Shown: positions 8,798-18,198, counted from the first letter of the stretch. The stretch: DNA of 64,000 nucleotides from Marinilactibacillus kalidii (GCF_017599325.1 NZ_JAGFVM010000052.1:62001-126000), one strand, 5' to 3'. Translations and numbers: made by a program. The notes: generated from the sequence alone by a model not told the origin.

Positions 8798-10237
8798 ATG
8801 AATATTCTATTTACAGCATCTGAATGCGCACCTTTCTTTAAAACTGGGGGATTAGGCGACGTACTAGGCGCATTGCCCAAAGAACTTGCTAGAGGGGGGA
8901 ACGATGTGCGCGTCGTTCTGCCTTTTTTCAAACAAAAGATGGCAGAAAAGTATATAGATCAGCTCAAAGATGTGACCAGTTTTAATGTACGTGTAGGTTG
9001 GCGTAATCAGTATTGTGGCATAAAAGAATTAGTACAAGACAATGTAACCTATTATTTTATCGATAATCTGTTTTACTTTGATCGTGAGAATCTTTACGAT
9101 TACGGTGATGACGGTGAACGTTTTGCTTTCTTTAGCTTAGCGGTTATTGAAATGATGGAAAAAATCGATTTTGTACCAGATGTATTGCACGTGAATGACT
9201 GGCAAACAGCGGTCATTCCTGTTTTACTAAAAGACAAATATCACTGGGTAAATGCATTGAAGGATGTAAAAACTGTATTGACGATTCACAATATTCTATA
9301 TCAAGGTAGGTATGATCAACACATCTTGTCAGATTATTTCGATATGGGTTATAGCGCTTTTCATGATCATGGTCTAAAAGAAGGGGATCAAGTGAATTGG
9401 CTAAAAGGTGGTTTATACTATGCTGACTTAGTGACAACAGTGAGTCCGACTTATGCAGAAGAAATTAAAACGCCAGAAAATGGCTATGGTCTTGATCAGG
9501 ATTTACAAACGATTTCGCATAAATTAGTAGGAATATTGAATGGGATTGATTATGATGTGTATAATCCTTTAGAGGATGAAAGTATACCTGCTCAATTCTC
9601 TTCAGAAGATCTATCTGGTAAATACGAGAACAAGATTGCGCTACAAAAAATGTTTGGTTTACCAGAAGATAAAGAAGTAGCTCTTTTAGGCGTTGTAACG
9701 CGTCTTGATGAACAAAAAGGCGTACAGCTTATTGCGGAAGCAATGGATGAGTTGTTAACGCACCGTCACGTGCAAGTGGTACTTTTAGGAACTGGAAAAG
9801 AATACTTTGAAGACGCTTTTCGCTATTTCACTTCTAAATATCCAGATAAGTTTAGTGCGAAAATCGAATTTGATAGTGATATTGCACAATTGATTTACGC
9901 AGGTACAGACGCTTTCTTGATGCCTTCGCAGTTTGAACCATGCGGGTTGTCTCAACTAAATTCACTTCGATATGGAACGCTTCCAATCGTTCATGAAGTA
10001 GGCGGGCTTGTAGACACTGTTGAAGCATACGATAGCAGTAATGGAAAAGGGACTGGATTCAGTTTCTATGGGTTTTCAGCAACGATGTTGTTGGAGACGA
10101 TCGATCGAGCATTATCTGTTTATTATGACCACCCGGAACACTGGAAGGGTATGATGGTCAGAGGTATGAAAAAAGATAATAGCTGGGAAAAATCAGCAGA
10201 AAAATATTTAGACCAGTATAAATATTTGAGCTATTAA
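8798..10237 (+). CDS. glgA: Glycogen synthase GlgA
   Basis: GlgA transfers glucose from ADP-glucose to the growing alpha-1,4 glucan. The 479 residues match GT5 synthases. The ADP-glucose binding KTGGL motif is at residues 15-19, the HVNDWQT stretch lies near residue 133, and the C-terminal Rossmann domain has the EPCGLSQLNSLRYG motif of the active site. The ATG follows AAGGAAG, 18 bases after glgD. A strong terminator-like hairpin follows the gene before glgP. Confidence 0.97.
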   Translation: MNILFTASECAPFFKTGGLGDVLGALPKELARGGNDVRVVLPFFKQKMAEKYIDQLKDVTSFNVRVGWRNQYCGIKELVQDNVTYYFIDNLFYFDRENLYDYGDDGERFAFFSLAVIEMMEKIDFVPDVLHVNDWQTAVIPVLLKDKYHWVNALKDVKTVLTIHNILYQGRYDQHILSDYFDMGYSAFHDHGLKEGDQVNWLKGGLYYADLVTTVSPTYAEEIKTPENGYGLDQDLQTISHKLVGILNGIDYDVYNPLEDESIPAQFSSEDLSGKYENKIALQKMFGLPEDKEVALLGVVTRLDEQKGVQLIAEAMDELLTHRHVQVVLLGTGKEYFEDAFRYFTSKYPDKFSAKIEFDSDIAQLIYAGTDAFLMPSQFEPCGLSQLNSLRYGTLPIVHEVGGLVDTVEAYDSSNGKGTGFSFYGFSATMLLETIDRALSVYYDHPEHWKGMMVRGMKKDNSWEKSAEKYLDQYKYLSY

Positions 10238-10245
10238 AAACAACT

Positions 10246-10302
10246 ATCCCTTGAAATTTTCTTTATCAGTCATGAGTAGAAAAATTCAAGGGATATTTTT
10301 TT
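10246..10302 (+). terminator. Strong terminator-like hairpin inside the glycogen operon
   Basis: A 16-base stem (10246-10261 with 10279-10294, one mismatch) is followed by seven T at 10296-10302. It looks like an intrinsic terminator yet sits between glgA and glgP, which run in the same direction. It may lower glgP expression by partial read-through, or protect the 3' end of glgBCDA mRNA. Only about 40 bases remain before glgP, and they contain no clear promoter. Confidence 0.85.
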
Positions 10303-10343
10303 ACTTAAGTTAAATTGTTCGCACTTTAGAATTGGAGGAAGTT

Positions 10344-12779
10344 ATGTTTAATTCAGTAGACGCATTCACCAAAGAGTACAAGCAGCAGTTTCAAAATTTA
10401 TATGCCTTCACATACGATCAAGGAACAAATGAGCAACAGTATATCGCCTTAGGAACGCTTATCAAAAATAAGCTTTCTAAAAATTGGAAAGCGACTCGTG
10501 AACAATACTTAGAAGATAAAGTGAAACAAGTTTATTATTTCTCGATGGAATTTTTACCGGGAAGACAATTGAAAAGCAATGCTTATAATATGGATATCCT
10601 ACCTGTCATAGAAAAGGGGGTTCAGGCCTTAGGACTAGATTTTGATTATTTAGTTGAAGCTGAAGCCGACCCAGCACTCGGTAACGGTGGTCTGGGAAGA
10701 TTAGCTTCTTGTTTTATGGATTCTTTAGCATCGCTTGGTATCCCTGGAAATGGAAACGGTATTCGTTATCAGTACGGTTTATTTCGCCAGAAATTTGTCG
10801 ATGGGCATCAAGTTGAATTGCCCGAGTACTGGTTGCGTAACCAGAATGTTTGGGAGACAAGAAATGATCAGTCTGCTTATCTCGTTCGATTTGGTGGGCA
10901 TGTCTGGTTAGAGATGGATCAACAAGGCCATTTGACTCCACAATATCAAGATACGCTAAACGTGTTAGCTGTTCCTTATGATACGCCAATGGTAGGATAC
11001 AAAACGAACAAAATCAATAACTTAAGACTGTGGTCTGCAGAGATACCGGTAGAAGAAGAAGAAAACTACCGCTCTCTTCAAGAAATAGAGCCAATCAAAG
11101 AAATTACACAAGTACTCTATCCGGATGACTCGAACTATGAGGGAAGGTTATTAAGACTTAAACAAGAATACTTCATGGTATCCGCTGGCGTACAATCAAT
11201 CGTAAAACAATTTAGAAAATATAATTTACCTAGAAAGTATTTTCCAGAAAAAATTTCTATGCATATCAACGATACACATCCCGCATTAGTCATTCCTGAA
11301 TTGATGCGTATTCTGATTGATGAAGAGCATTTAAGCTGGGAACAAGCGTGGGAAATCACTTCAAAAACATGTAGTTACACTAATCACACGGTGTTAAAAG
11401 AAGCACTTGAGAAATGGCCAATCGATATGATGCAATCACTACTACCGCGTATATACATGATCATTGACGAAATCAATCGTCGTTTTGTAGAAGATACACT
11501 ACCTTTATATGGTGAGGCCTTAACCTGGAAAACAGCTATCTTACAAGATGGCATGGTCAATATGGCGCACTTAGCGATTATTGGTAGTTACAGTGTGAAT
11601 GGAGTAGCTCAGCTGCATACGGATATCTTGATGAATGATGTTTTAAAAGACTTCTTTACTTTATATCCAGGTAAATTCAATAATAAAACGAACGGGATTA
11701 CACAAAGACGTTGGATGCATCTAGCCAATCCTGGACTAACAGGATTGATTGATGAAAAAATCGGAACAGAGTGGAAACAAAATCCAGCAGAATTAAAACT
11801 GTTAAAAGCTTTTGATAATGATGACCAGACTCTGGAACAATTGGCAGCAATCAAACTTGAAAATAAAGTGAAGTTAGCAAACTACATTGAAGAAGTTCAA
11901 AATCTCAAAGTCAGTCCTGAAGCAATTTATGATGTTCAAATCAAAAGATTGCACGCTTATAAGAGACAGCATCTTAACGCGTTACACATATTAGATCGCT
12001 ATTTGAGAATTAAAGAAAATCCAACGATCGATATGCAACCGAGAGTCTTCATTTTCGGTGCTAAAGCGGCACCAAGTTATCTTTACGCTAAGCAAATTAT
12101 TAAATTGATTAATGCTATTGCGCATTTAGTGAACAATGATCCTGACGTAGGGGATCGATTAAAAGTTGTCTTCTTCGAAAATTATGGCGTATCGCTCGCT
12201 GAAAAGATTATTCCAGCAGCAGAAGTGAGTGAACAAATTTCCTTAGCCGGCAAAGAAGCTTCAGGTACCAGTAATATGAAATTAATGGCGAACGGTGCAT
12301 TGACTTTGGCAACCTTAGATGGCGCAAATATTGAGATCATGGAGTATGCTGGTAAAGAGAATCTCTTTACATTTGGTTTGACGAGTGATGAGGTCACGGC
12401 TTATGGGTTATCACAGTCGTATCACTCAAAAGGAATTTATGATTCGAATAAACGCGTGAATCGCGTGCTAAATGCATTAGTTGATGGCACGATCCCAGAT
12501 GCACAAAAAGAAGGAGAAGCTGTATTCGATGCACTCGTTCATTATAACGACGAATATTTTGTTTTAGAAGACTTTGATGACTATGTTAGAGCACAAGATG
12601 AAATCGATCAATTATATGCAGATAAAAGAGAATGGAACCGAAAATCATTACTAAATATTGCAGCTTCTGCACCTTTTTCAGCTGATTACACGATTAAAAA
12701 ATATGCAGATGAAATCTGGAAAGTGAAACCACAATGTACTGGTAACGAAGGCGTTCACCCATTAAATGAACCTATTTGA
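10344..12779 (+). CDS. glgP: Glycogen phosphorylase GlgP
   Basis: GlgP releases glucose-1-phosphate from glycogen using inorganic phosphate and pyridoxal phosphate. From the start chosen here it is 811 residues, usual for GT35. The NGGLGRLASC stretch near residue 115, NDTHPAL near 310, and the cofactor region EASGTSNMKLMANG (its Lys binds pyridoxal phosphate) are all present. A longer frame begins at TTG 10332, but that TTG overlaps the GGAGGA site; ATG 10344 stands five bases after it and is the better start. The Glg set therefore covers both synthesis and breakdown. Confidence 0.97.
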   Translation: MFNSVDAFTKEYKQQFQNLYAFTYDQGTNEQQYIALGTLIKNKLSKNWKATREQYLEDKVKQVYYFSMEFLPGRQLKSNAYNMDILPVIEKGVQALGLDFDYLVEAEADPALGNGGLGRLASCFMDSLASLGIPGNGNGIRYQYGLFRQKFVDGHQVELPEYWLRNQNVWETRNDQSAYLVRFGGHVWLEMDQQGHLTPQYQDTLNVLAVPYDTPMVGYKTNKINNLRLWSAEIPVEEEENYRSLQEIEPIKEITQVLYPDDSNYEGRLLRLKQEYFMVSAGVQSIVKQFRKYNLPRKYFPEKISMHINDTHPALVIPELMRILIDEEHLSWEQAWEITSKTCSYTNHTVLKEALEKWPIDMMQSLLPRIYMIIDEINRRFVEDTLPLYGEALTWKTAILQDGMVNMAHLAIIGSYSVNGVAQLHTDILMNDVLKDFFTLYPGKFNNKTNGITQRRWMHLANPGLTGLIDEKIGTEWKQNPAELKLLKAFDNDDQTLEQLAAIKLENKVKLANYIEEVQNLKVSPEAIYDVQIKRLHAYKRQHLNALHILDRYLRIKENPTIDMQPRVFIFGAKAAPSYLYAKQIIKLINAIAHLVNNDPDVGDRLKVVFFENYGVSLAEKIIPAAEVSEQISLAGKEASGTSNMKLMANGALTLATLDGANIEIMEYAGKENLFTFGLTSDEVTAYGLSQSYHSKGIYDSNKRVNRVLNALVDGTIPDAQKEGEAVFDALVHYNDEYFVLEDFDDYVRAQDEIDQLYADKREWNRKSLLNIAASAPFSADYTIKKYADEIWKVKPQCTGNEGVHPLNEPI

Positions 12780-12822
12780 TCTATCTATGAAAACCAAATG
12801 TGTACACTTATTGTCTATAAAA

Positions 12823-12836
12823 CGATTTCGCTTTCA
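12823..12836 (-). promoter_or_regulatory. Candidate catabolite response element (cre)
   Basis: On the minus strand TGAAAGCGAAATCG matches the CcpA cre pattern TGNAANCGNNNNCA at all fixed positions except the last base. It lies between glgP and the NCS2 permease, 67 bases before the GTG of the permease. Cre sites are degenerate and a single-mismatch hit in AT-rich DNA is weak evidence. Confidence 0.3.
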
Positions 12837-12902
12837 ATTTGAACGGTTACTTGATAAACTATATCGTGCTCTATTCTATGTATAGGTAAAGGACGAGATA
12901 AT

Positions 12903-14153
12903 GTGCGCAATCAATTTAAATTAACAGAATTTGGTACAACGATTAAACAAGAAGTACTAGCAGGAATCGTGTCTTTCTTTTCAATTTCTTATATTCTATT
13001 TGTTAATCCCAGTATTCTCGGTCAAGCAGGCATACCCGCTGAATACAGTGTGTTTTCCACGATTTTTATAGCAGCATTCGGAACCTTTTTAATGGGGGTC
13101 ATGGCAAATGCGCCTATTGTAATGGCACCCGGAATGGGAGAGAACGCATTTTTTGCATTCACACTGGTAGCAGGGCTCGGTTTGACTTGGCAAGTAGGGC
13201 TTGCGGCCGTTGTCGTTGCAGGGTTATTATTCATTATTGTTGCTTATCTTGGTATTATGTCGCTATTCAGTGAATCGATACCAAAAGAGTTAAAGCAAGC
13301 GATCACGATTGGAATAGGTCTGTTTCTGATTCTGATTGGATTAGAAAATATGGGGATCATTGTTGAAAACCAATTACAGTTTAATCTTTTTGGGATTGTG
13401 GGATTGATTTTGGTGCTTATCCTGAAAAAGTTCAATGTAAAAGGTGGATTTTTAATCGGGATTTTACTAACAACGAGTTTTTATTGGTTATTAAATCTTG
13501 AGAATTTTCAACCGATCACTTTTGACTTAACGGCATTAGCGGGCTATCCATCACTTCTGGTAGCTCCAGATTACAGTCGTTTAGGAGATATTGAGTTTTG
13601 GCTAGGTGTATTTTCCTTGCTCATGTTATTGATTTTTGAAACGATTGGGATGTTAGAAGCTTTTCTTCCAGATCAAAAACGAATGAATCAAGGTTATAAG
13701 GTAGGGGCAATTGCTGGGTTTTTATCAGGTTTACTGGGCACAAGTCCAGCGATACCAGTAGCTGAAAGCGGGGCAGGTATTGCAGAAGGCGGCAAAACAG
13801 GCTTAACGGCCATTACGGCAAGTGTATTGTTTTTACTTTCAATTATTATTACACCCTTTTTAGCTTATATTCCTTCTGAGGCAGTCGGTCCAGTGATTGT
13901 CGTTACAGGGGGATCAATGATTATTGGCAACTTAGGTATTAAGGTAACTTCTTACCTAGATTGGGTGCCGTTGTTACTGATTGTCATACTGATTCCTTTC
14001 ACGGGAAGTATTGTTGAAGGTATGGCGTATGGATTTATTGCTTATCCTTTAATCAAGTGGGTGACTGGAAGAAAGCAAGAAACGAATAAAGTATTATGGA
14101 CAATTAGCTTATTGTTTTTACTTACATTGTTGACGACATTTTTAATATCATGA
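12903..14153 (+). CDS. NCS2 family purine permease (AzgA/PbuG type)
   Basis: A membrane permease of 416 residues with about 12-13 hydrophobic helices. It belongs to the AzgA-like branch of the NCS2 family, which takes up adenine, guanine or hypoxanthine by proton symport. Diagnostic stretches are the N-terminal TEFGTTIKQEVLAGIVSFF, APGMGENAFFAF, and GTSPAIPVAESGAGIAEGGKTG in the second half. Start is GTG with AAGGACGAG upstream. No purine riboswitch motif is visible in the 123-base gap after glgP. A terminator follows immediately. The exact base transported cannot be told from sequence alone. Confidence 0.9.
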   Translation: MRNQFKLTEFGTTIKQEVLAGIVSFFSISYILFVNPSILGQAGIPAEYSVFSTIFIAAFGTFLMGVMANAPIVMAPGMGENAFFAFTLVAGLGLTWQVGLAAVVVAGLLFIIVAYLGIMSLFSESIPKELKQAITIGIGLFLILIGLENMGIIVENQLQFNLFGIVGLILVLILKKFNVKGGFLIGILLTTSFYWLLNLENFQPITFDLTALAGYPSLLVAPDYSRLGDIEFWLGVFSLLMLLIFETIGMLEAFLPDQKRMNQGYKVGAIAGFLSGLLGTSPAIPVAESGAGIAEGGKTGLTAITASVLFLLSIIITPFLAYIPSEAVGPVIVVTGGSMIIGNLGIKVTSYLDWVPLLLIVILIPFTGSIVEGMAYGFIAYPLIKWVTGRKQETNKVLWTISLLFLLTLLTTFLIS

Positions 14154-14165
14154 TTTTAGTTTTAT

Positions 14166-14211
14166 AAAAAAAGCGTTCATAGAGATTTTTATCTCTATGA
14201 ACGCTTTTCTT
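14166..14211. terminator. Perfect bidirectional terminator
   Basis: AAGCGTTCATAGAGAT at 14171-14186 and its exact complement at 14191-14206 enclose a TTTT loop, flanked by an A tract on the left and a T tract on the right. It ends both the NCS2 permease transcript (plus) and the DUF4828-like gene (minus). Confidence 0.95.
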
Positions 14212-14555
14212 TAATTATTTTTTTCAATGGGATAAGTAGCATTGTCTAATTCATCAAATAATACGTACTGCTCATTATCTTTTTTCTCGACCACTAATTG
14301 GTAACCGAAATGATCTCTCAAGACAAGACGATCGGGTGTTTCTTGTGGTAGAACAGTTTTAAGAGGTTGGGTATGGTATTTGCCGGTGCCCTTTGCAGAG
14401 ATTTCCAGCGAGACATCCTGGAATGATTTTGGCATATCAACAGACCAGCTACCAACCAATTCTGATTCGTGGATCAATTCTTCCATTGTTTCTGGCTGAG
14501 TATGATTAGGTTTGATCCAACTAATGATTCTTTGTAGTAGAGATAACTGCTTCAT
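14211..14555 (-). CDS. Small DUF4828-like protein
   Basis: A 114-residue protein. After a basic N-terminal helix (residues 1-17) comes a small beta-rich domain: a Leu-Val-Gly-Ser-Trp strand near residue 34, a Leu-Val-Leu-Arg-Asp-His-Phe-Gly-Tyr-Gln-Leu strand near 80, and a closing Asp-Glu-Leu-Asp-Asn-Ala-Thr-Tyr-Pro-Ile. This pattern resembles DUF4828, a family seen in lactic acid bacteria with no known function; the assignment is from memory. AAAGGAG precedes the ATG, and the gene stands alone between two terminators. Confidence 0.7.
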   Translation of the reverse strand: MKQLSLLQRIISWIKPNHTQPETMEELIHESELVGSWSVDMPKSFQDVSLEISAKGTGKYHTQPLKTVLPQETPDRLVLRDHFGYQLVVEKKDNEQYVLFDELDNATYPIEKNN

Positions 14556-14939
14556 TCTAGGATACTCCTTTATTAAATGTACGGCGTTTTTTACTATCCA
14601 TAGTATACCGTGAATACCGTTGAAAAGGATATCAATACGATTACAAATGCAAGGTAATCATATAAGAGAATATGTCGAAATATTACAATAAACCTATATA
14701 TTGTCTTAATTGGAATAGTGTTCTTACTAAATAGATTAAATGACTTATGAAAATTTAAATAACATATTCCAAACATTAAAGGAAACTGATTTTGAAAAAA
14801 TTAGGATACAGTTTAAAGAGTTAATTAGTCATGGTAGAAAAAAAGCCACTCGCTTTGCGCGAAGTGGCTCTTTTACAGAAAATACATAACCTAGATCAGT
14901 CGTATTATAACTGAAATCTAGTAAAAACCATTCATTACC
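14556..14939. other. Intergenic region upstream of the DUF4828-like gene
   Basis: About 380 bases, AT-rich, between two minus-strand genes. It contains the uppP terminator at 14837-14874 and, further left, must hold the promoter of the DUF4828-like gene. Short frames here lack ribosome binding sites and recognisable sequence, so I call none. Confidence 0.5.
14837..14874. terminator. Terminator downstream of uppP
   Basis: AGCCACTCGC (14844-14853) pairs with GCGAAGTGGCT (14859-14869) with one extra base, flanked by seven A on the left and four T on the right. Read on the minus strand it ends in a U-run and suits uppP, about 65 bases upstream of it on the plus coordinate. Confidence 0.85.
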
Positions 14940-15761
14940 TTATCCTATCAGCCAGAAATAACCGATAACGACCAACCCAGCAACGATTCTATACCAGCCA
15001 AAGGCACTAAAGTCATTTCTGCGGATATAACTCAGCAAGAAACGAATGGCAAATATTGAAACGATGAATGACACAAGACAGCCGACCAATAAAACAGTTA
15101 ATTCAGCAGACGTGAAGTCAAATCCAAATTTTGTCAATTTCAGTATGCTTGCGCCAACCATAATAGGGATGGAAAGGAAGAACGAGTACTCCGCCGCAAT
15201 TGGACGAGCAGTACCAATTAAAATGGCACCAATAATCGTTGCGCCTGATCTAGATGTACCCGGAATCAAAGCAAGAACTTGGAACATACCGATAATCAAA
15301 GCAGTTTTGTAGGTCAAATCTTCCCAAGTCGTAATGCTTGGTTGCTTACCTTTGTTTTTCTTCTCAATCACAATAAAGGCAATACCGTAAATAATAAGTA
15401 CAATTGAAACGGTGATCCAGTTATAAAAGTATTGATTGATAACATCTTCAAATAAGAAGCCGATGATTCCAGCAGGTACAACACCAACAATTACTTTGTA
15501 CCAAATATTCCAAGTTTCTTGCTGTTGAGCAGCAGTTTTTGAAGGTGCGAAAGGGTTCAACTTATTAAAGAACAAGATAATGACAGCTAAAATGGAGGCA
15601 AGCTGTATAACAACAAAGAACATATCTTTAAATTGCTTACTTGCATCTAAAACAAGAAATTCATCGAATAAAATCATATGGCCAGTACTACTGACAGGTA
15701 ACCATTCAGTGATCCCCTGAACAACGCCGAGGATGATTGCTTTAATAATCTCAAATAACAT
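14940..15761 (-). CDS. uppP: Undecaprenyl-diphosphatase UppP (BacA)
   Basis: UppP dephosphorylates undecaprenyl diphosphate so the lipid carrier of wall synthesis can be recycled, and excess confers bacitracin resistance. The 273 residues hold about eight hydrophobic helices. Both signatures are present: the (E/Q)xxxE region with [14 protein letters not shown] near residues 16-29 and [10 protein letters not shown] near the middle. AGGAGC precedes the ATG. It stands alone, between a terminator and a divergent PTS EIIA gene. Confidence 0.96.
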   Translation of the reverse strand: MLFEIIKAIILGVVQGITEWLPVSSTGHMILFDEFLVLDASKQFKDMFFVVIQLASILAVIILFFNKLNPFAPSKTAAQQQETWNIWYKVIVGVVPAGIIGFLFEDVINQYFYNWITVSIVLIIYGIAFIVIEKKNKGKQPSITTWEDLTYKTALIIGMFQVLALIPGTSRSGATIIGAILIGTARPIAAEYSFFLSIPIMVGASILKLTKFGFDFTSAELTVLLVGCLVSFIVSIFAIRFLLSYIRRNDFSAFGWYRIVAGLVVIGYFWLIG

Positions 15762-15923
15762 AATATGCTCCTATTCCTATTTTAAGTAGGTTATTTCAAC
15801 TTATCTATCATACCGAATTTTCATCAAATTTCCAACCACTTAAGAAATTTTTATAAATAGATCTCTTGCAACGATATAAGAATAAAGGGCACATTCTTAT
15901 TGGTTCATCTATGATAGAGAACT

Positions 15924-15932
15924 GTGGTAAAA
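15924..15932 (+). promoter_or_regulatory. Probable extended -10 promoter of the EIIA gene
   Basis: TGGTAAAAT is an extended -10 (TG, one base, TAAAAT), with a poor -35 (TTCATC at 15903, 18-base spacing). A 13-base string TGTGGTAAAATAA here is repeated exactly before the VanY-like gene at 48701. A short inverted repeat GTAAGCA/TGCTTAC (15946-15975) lies in the leader. Confidence 0.45.
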
Positions 15933-16008
15933 TAATGAATAAGGAAGTAAGCAGCAAGCACAATGCGTTTGCTTACATGAAATTAAAATAAAGAAAGTAG
16001 GGTTAAAA

Positions 16009-16512
16009 ATGGGAATGTTTGATTTTTTAAAAGGAAATGGTGGCGAAGGTGAGTCAACATTAGCCTTGTCCAGTCCAGTTAATGGTAAAGTGATTGCAAT
16101 CGAAGAGGTGCAAGATCCCGTTTTCTCTCAAAAAATGATGGGTGACGGTTTTGGTATTGAACCAAGCGACGGAGATATTTATGCACCAGGTTCTGGTAAA
16201 GTTGTGAGTGTTTTCCCTACCCAACATGCTGTTGGTTTGCTTTTGGATAATGGCGTCGAGGTGCTTGTACACATTGGTATTGATACAGTTGAATTAGAAG
16301 GTGCGCCTTTCGATACGTTAGTAAAAGAGGGTGACAAAGTCACACCGGACACAAAAATTTCAACTGTTAATCTTGAAGAGGTTGCAGCTGCCGGTAAAGA
16401 AAGTACAGTCATCATCGTATTCAGTAATATGGAACAAGTAGAGAAATTTGATTTAACAACAACTGGCGAAACAACAAAAGGAACAGAAATCGGTACCATT
16501 ACTGCTAAATAA
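16009..16512 (+). CDS. Free-standing glucose-type PTS enzyme IIA
   Basis: A 167-residue EIIA of the glucose family, which receives phosphate from HPr and passes it to a sugar-specific EIIB. The domain spans about residues 15-165. The two active-site histidines are visible: His73 in FPTQHAVGL and the phosphorylated His88 in VLVHIGIDTV. There is no EIIB or EIIC here, so it presumably serves PTS permeases that lack their own A domain, like Bacillus YpqE. It is monocistronic with its own promoter and terminator. Confidence 0.93.
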   Translation: MGMFDFLKGNGGEGESTLALSSPVNGKVIAIEEVQDPVFSQKMMGDGFGIEPSDGDIYAPGSGKVVSVFPTQHAVGLLLDNGVEVLVHIGIDTVELEGAPFDTLVKEGDKVTPDTKISTVNLEEVAAAGKESTVIIVFSNMEQVEKFDLTTTGETTKGTEIGTITAK

Positions 16513-16523
16513 GCGCTAAAACG

Positions 16524-16566
16524 AAAAAGCAGCCATTTCTCTTATCGAGGAATAGCTGCTTTTTTT
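16524..16566. terminator. Bidirectional terminator between convergent genes
   Basis: A-rich left arm 16524-16541 pairs with 16547-16565, with GCAGC/GCTGC at its core and G-U pairs further in. Eight T follow on the plus strand and five A begin the left arm. It separates the EIIA gene (plus) from the flavin reductase gene (minus). Confidence 0.85.
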
Positions 16567-17189
16567 TATTCAGTTGGTCTTTCATAGGAAAAAAGTTTAC
16601 CCATCGTAGCATACTGATTTCCAGATAATCGAGCTGTTGGATTTAATGCTTCTGGTAAAATATACTCTTTCTCGACATCAAATACCTCTTCAGCAAAATA
16701 AAAATCAGTAACTTTTAATAGAAGAAGATCGGTTACAATCTTTCCACTTTCATCCGGAACTTCTACATGTTGATGTAAAGTAGTCTCGAAGCGAATACGC
16801 GCGTCTTTGATACCGGGAACTTTGACGCTGCGGCTGTCGATCAACGATAAATTGGTGCGATCAATTTCACTCTCGTCGGGCGCTAAAGGCGCAGAGGTCT
16901 CGTTCATCTCTTTAGTAAGATCAACATTTACAATATGAACGACCGCTTCTTTTTGATCTAAAATATTTCTTGTTGTATCTTTAATCGTATTTCCAGAACG
17001 TAAAATAGCGACTGTTAGTAAAGGGAGCTGATTTGATGCTGCGCTAAAAAAACTATAAGGTGCAGCATTAACGATACCCGCTTCTTCGTTTAGGGAAGTT
17101 ACCCAGGCGATCGGCCTGGGGATGACACTACCAGAAATGAATTTATATTGCTGTTTTTGATTGAGCTCATCTGCTTTGAAGTGATGCAT
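16566..17189 (-). CDS. Flavin reductase-like FMN-binding protein
   Basis: A 207-residue protein of the flavin reductase-like split-barrel family, which binds FMN and often supplies reduced flavin to a partner or reduces quinones. The diagnostic stretch is SGSVIPRPIAWVTS near the N-terminus, followed by NAAPYSFFSAAS. A longer frame runs from 17225 into the neighbouring gene, but AAGGAG seven bases before the ATG at 17189 fixes the start one base after the upstream stop. It is the last gene of a three-gene operon with two VOC-fold dioxygenase-like genes, so a role in aromatic or quinone detoxification is likely by context. Confidence 0.85.
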   Translation of the reverse strand: MHHFKADELNQKQQYKFISGSVIPRPIAWVTSLNEEAGIVNAAPYSFFSAASNQLPLLTVAILRSGNTIKDTTRNILDQKEAVVHIVNVDLTKEMNETSAPLAPDESEIDRTNLSLIDSRSVKVPGIKDARIRFETTLHQHVEVPDESGKIVTDLLLLKVTDFYFAEEVFDVEKEYILPEALNPTARLSGNQYATMGKLFSYERPTE

Positions 17190-17190
17190 A

Positions 17191-18198
17191 TTAAACTCCT
17201 TCGAATCCGAAGTACTCTTTTTCAAACGTTTTTGTACTTCTTACAGTATCAATTGGACGTACCATATTCTCGATTTGCTCACGATGAGTCTCATATGCAG
17301 GTGGAAGTGCTAATTTTTCACCTAAAGTAGTATAATCTTCTTGGTGATCAATAAAACCAGGACCATCTGTAGCAAATTCAAATAAAACACCAGGATACAT
17401 ACGCGCATAAAGAGATTCAAAATAGAAACGATCGACATAACCTGAATTTGCATATCCCAATTCGCTTAGTTTTTCTGTCCATTGATCTAATGCAGAACGG
17501 TCATCTAAACGAAAGGCTACGTGATGGACATTCCCATATCCTTGGCGTGCTGCTGGAAGCATGGTGCTCTCTTCGATAATCAAGCGCCCACCATTTCCAC
17601 CTTTACCCATTTCATAAAGCGTATATTGATGTTCTGTTGAAACTTTTCTAAATCCTAGCGTATCTTCAAGAACAGTTGCCATTCGATCGAAATCTGATAC
17701 ACGAACAATTACGGGACCTAATCCGTAAATAGCGAAAGCTTCTGGGACAGGACCATCTTTCCATGGTTTACCTGGAGCAACACCATCAAGGTTCTCGTCA
17801 GATACGAGTTGATACTGCTGTTCGTCAAAATCTTCGAATTGAATGGTCTTAACACCAAATTGCTCTTTTATTTCAGAATGTTTTACATTGTAGTGCTCAA
17901 AGCGTTTTAACCAATAGTCTAACGCGCGGTCAGACGGTACGCGGAAAGAAGACCTTGAAATGTCGTTTGTTCCTTTAGATCCTTTTGGATTGTTTGGAAA
18001 ATCAAAAAAAGTCATGTCCGTTCCAGGATTTCCTTCATCATCAGCAAAAAATAAATGATATGTTTGGATATCGTCTTGATTGACTGTCTTTTTAACTAAG
18101 CGCATACCTAAAACATTGGTAAACCAATCATAATTTTTTTCTGCACTACTTGTCATTGCTGTAACGTGGTGAATACCAGTAATTTCTTGTATCATCAT
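17191..18198 (-). CDS. Ring-cleaving dioxygenase-like VOC protein (MhqO type)
   Basis: A 335-residue protein with two tandem vicinal-oxygen-chelate (glyoxalase-fold) modules, beginning GIHHVTA near residue 7 and VHHVAFRL near residue 220, each carrying a candidate metal-binding His. Size and sequence resemble the MhqO/MhqA proteins of Bacillus, annotated as ring-cleaving dioxygenases and induced by hydroquinones and catechol. AGGAGG precedes the tandem ATG codons. It follows a paralogous gene by 11 bases and is followed by the flavin reductase gene. Activity on hydroquinones is inferred from the family. Confidence 0.87.
   Translation of the reverse strand: MMIQEITGIHHVTAMTSSAEKNYDWFTNVLGMRLVKKTVNQDDIQTYHLFFADDEGNPGTDMTFFDFPNNPKGSKGTNDISRSSFRVPSDRALDYWLKRFEHYNVKHSEIKEQFGVKTIQFEDFDEQQYQLVSDENLDGVAPGKPWKDGPVPEAFAIYGLGPVIVRVSDFDRMATVLEDTLGFRKVSTEHQYTLYEMGKGGNGGRLIIEESTMLPAARQGYGNVHHVAFRLDDRSALDQWTEKLSELGYANSGYVDRFYFESLYARMYPGVLFEFATDGPGFIDHQEDYTTLGEKLALPPAYETHREQIENMVRPIDTVRSTKTFEKEYFGFEGV

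Noticed and set aside
12780-12902. Purine riboswitch before the NCS2 permease
   Set aside because: The conserved junction bases and the paired loops of the purine aptamer are not present in this short gap.
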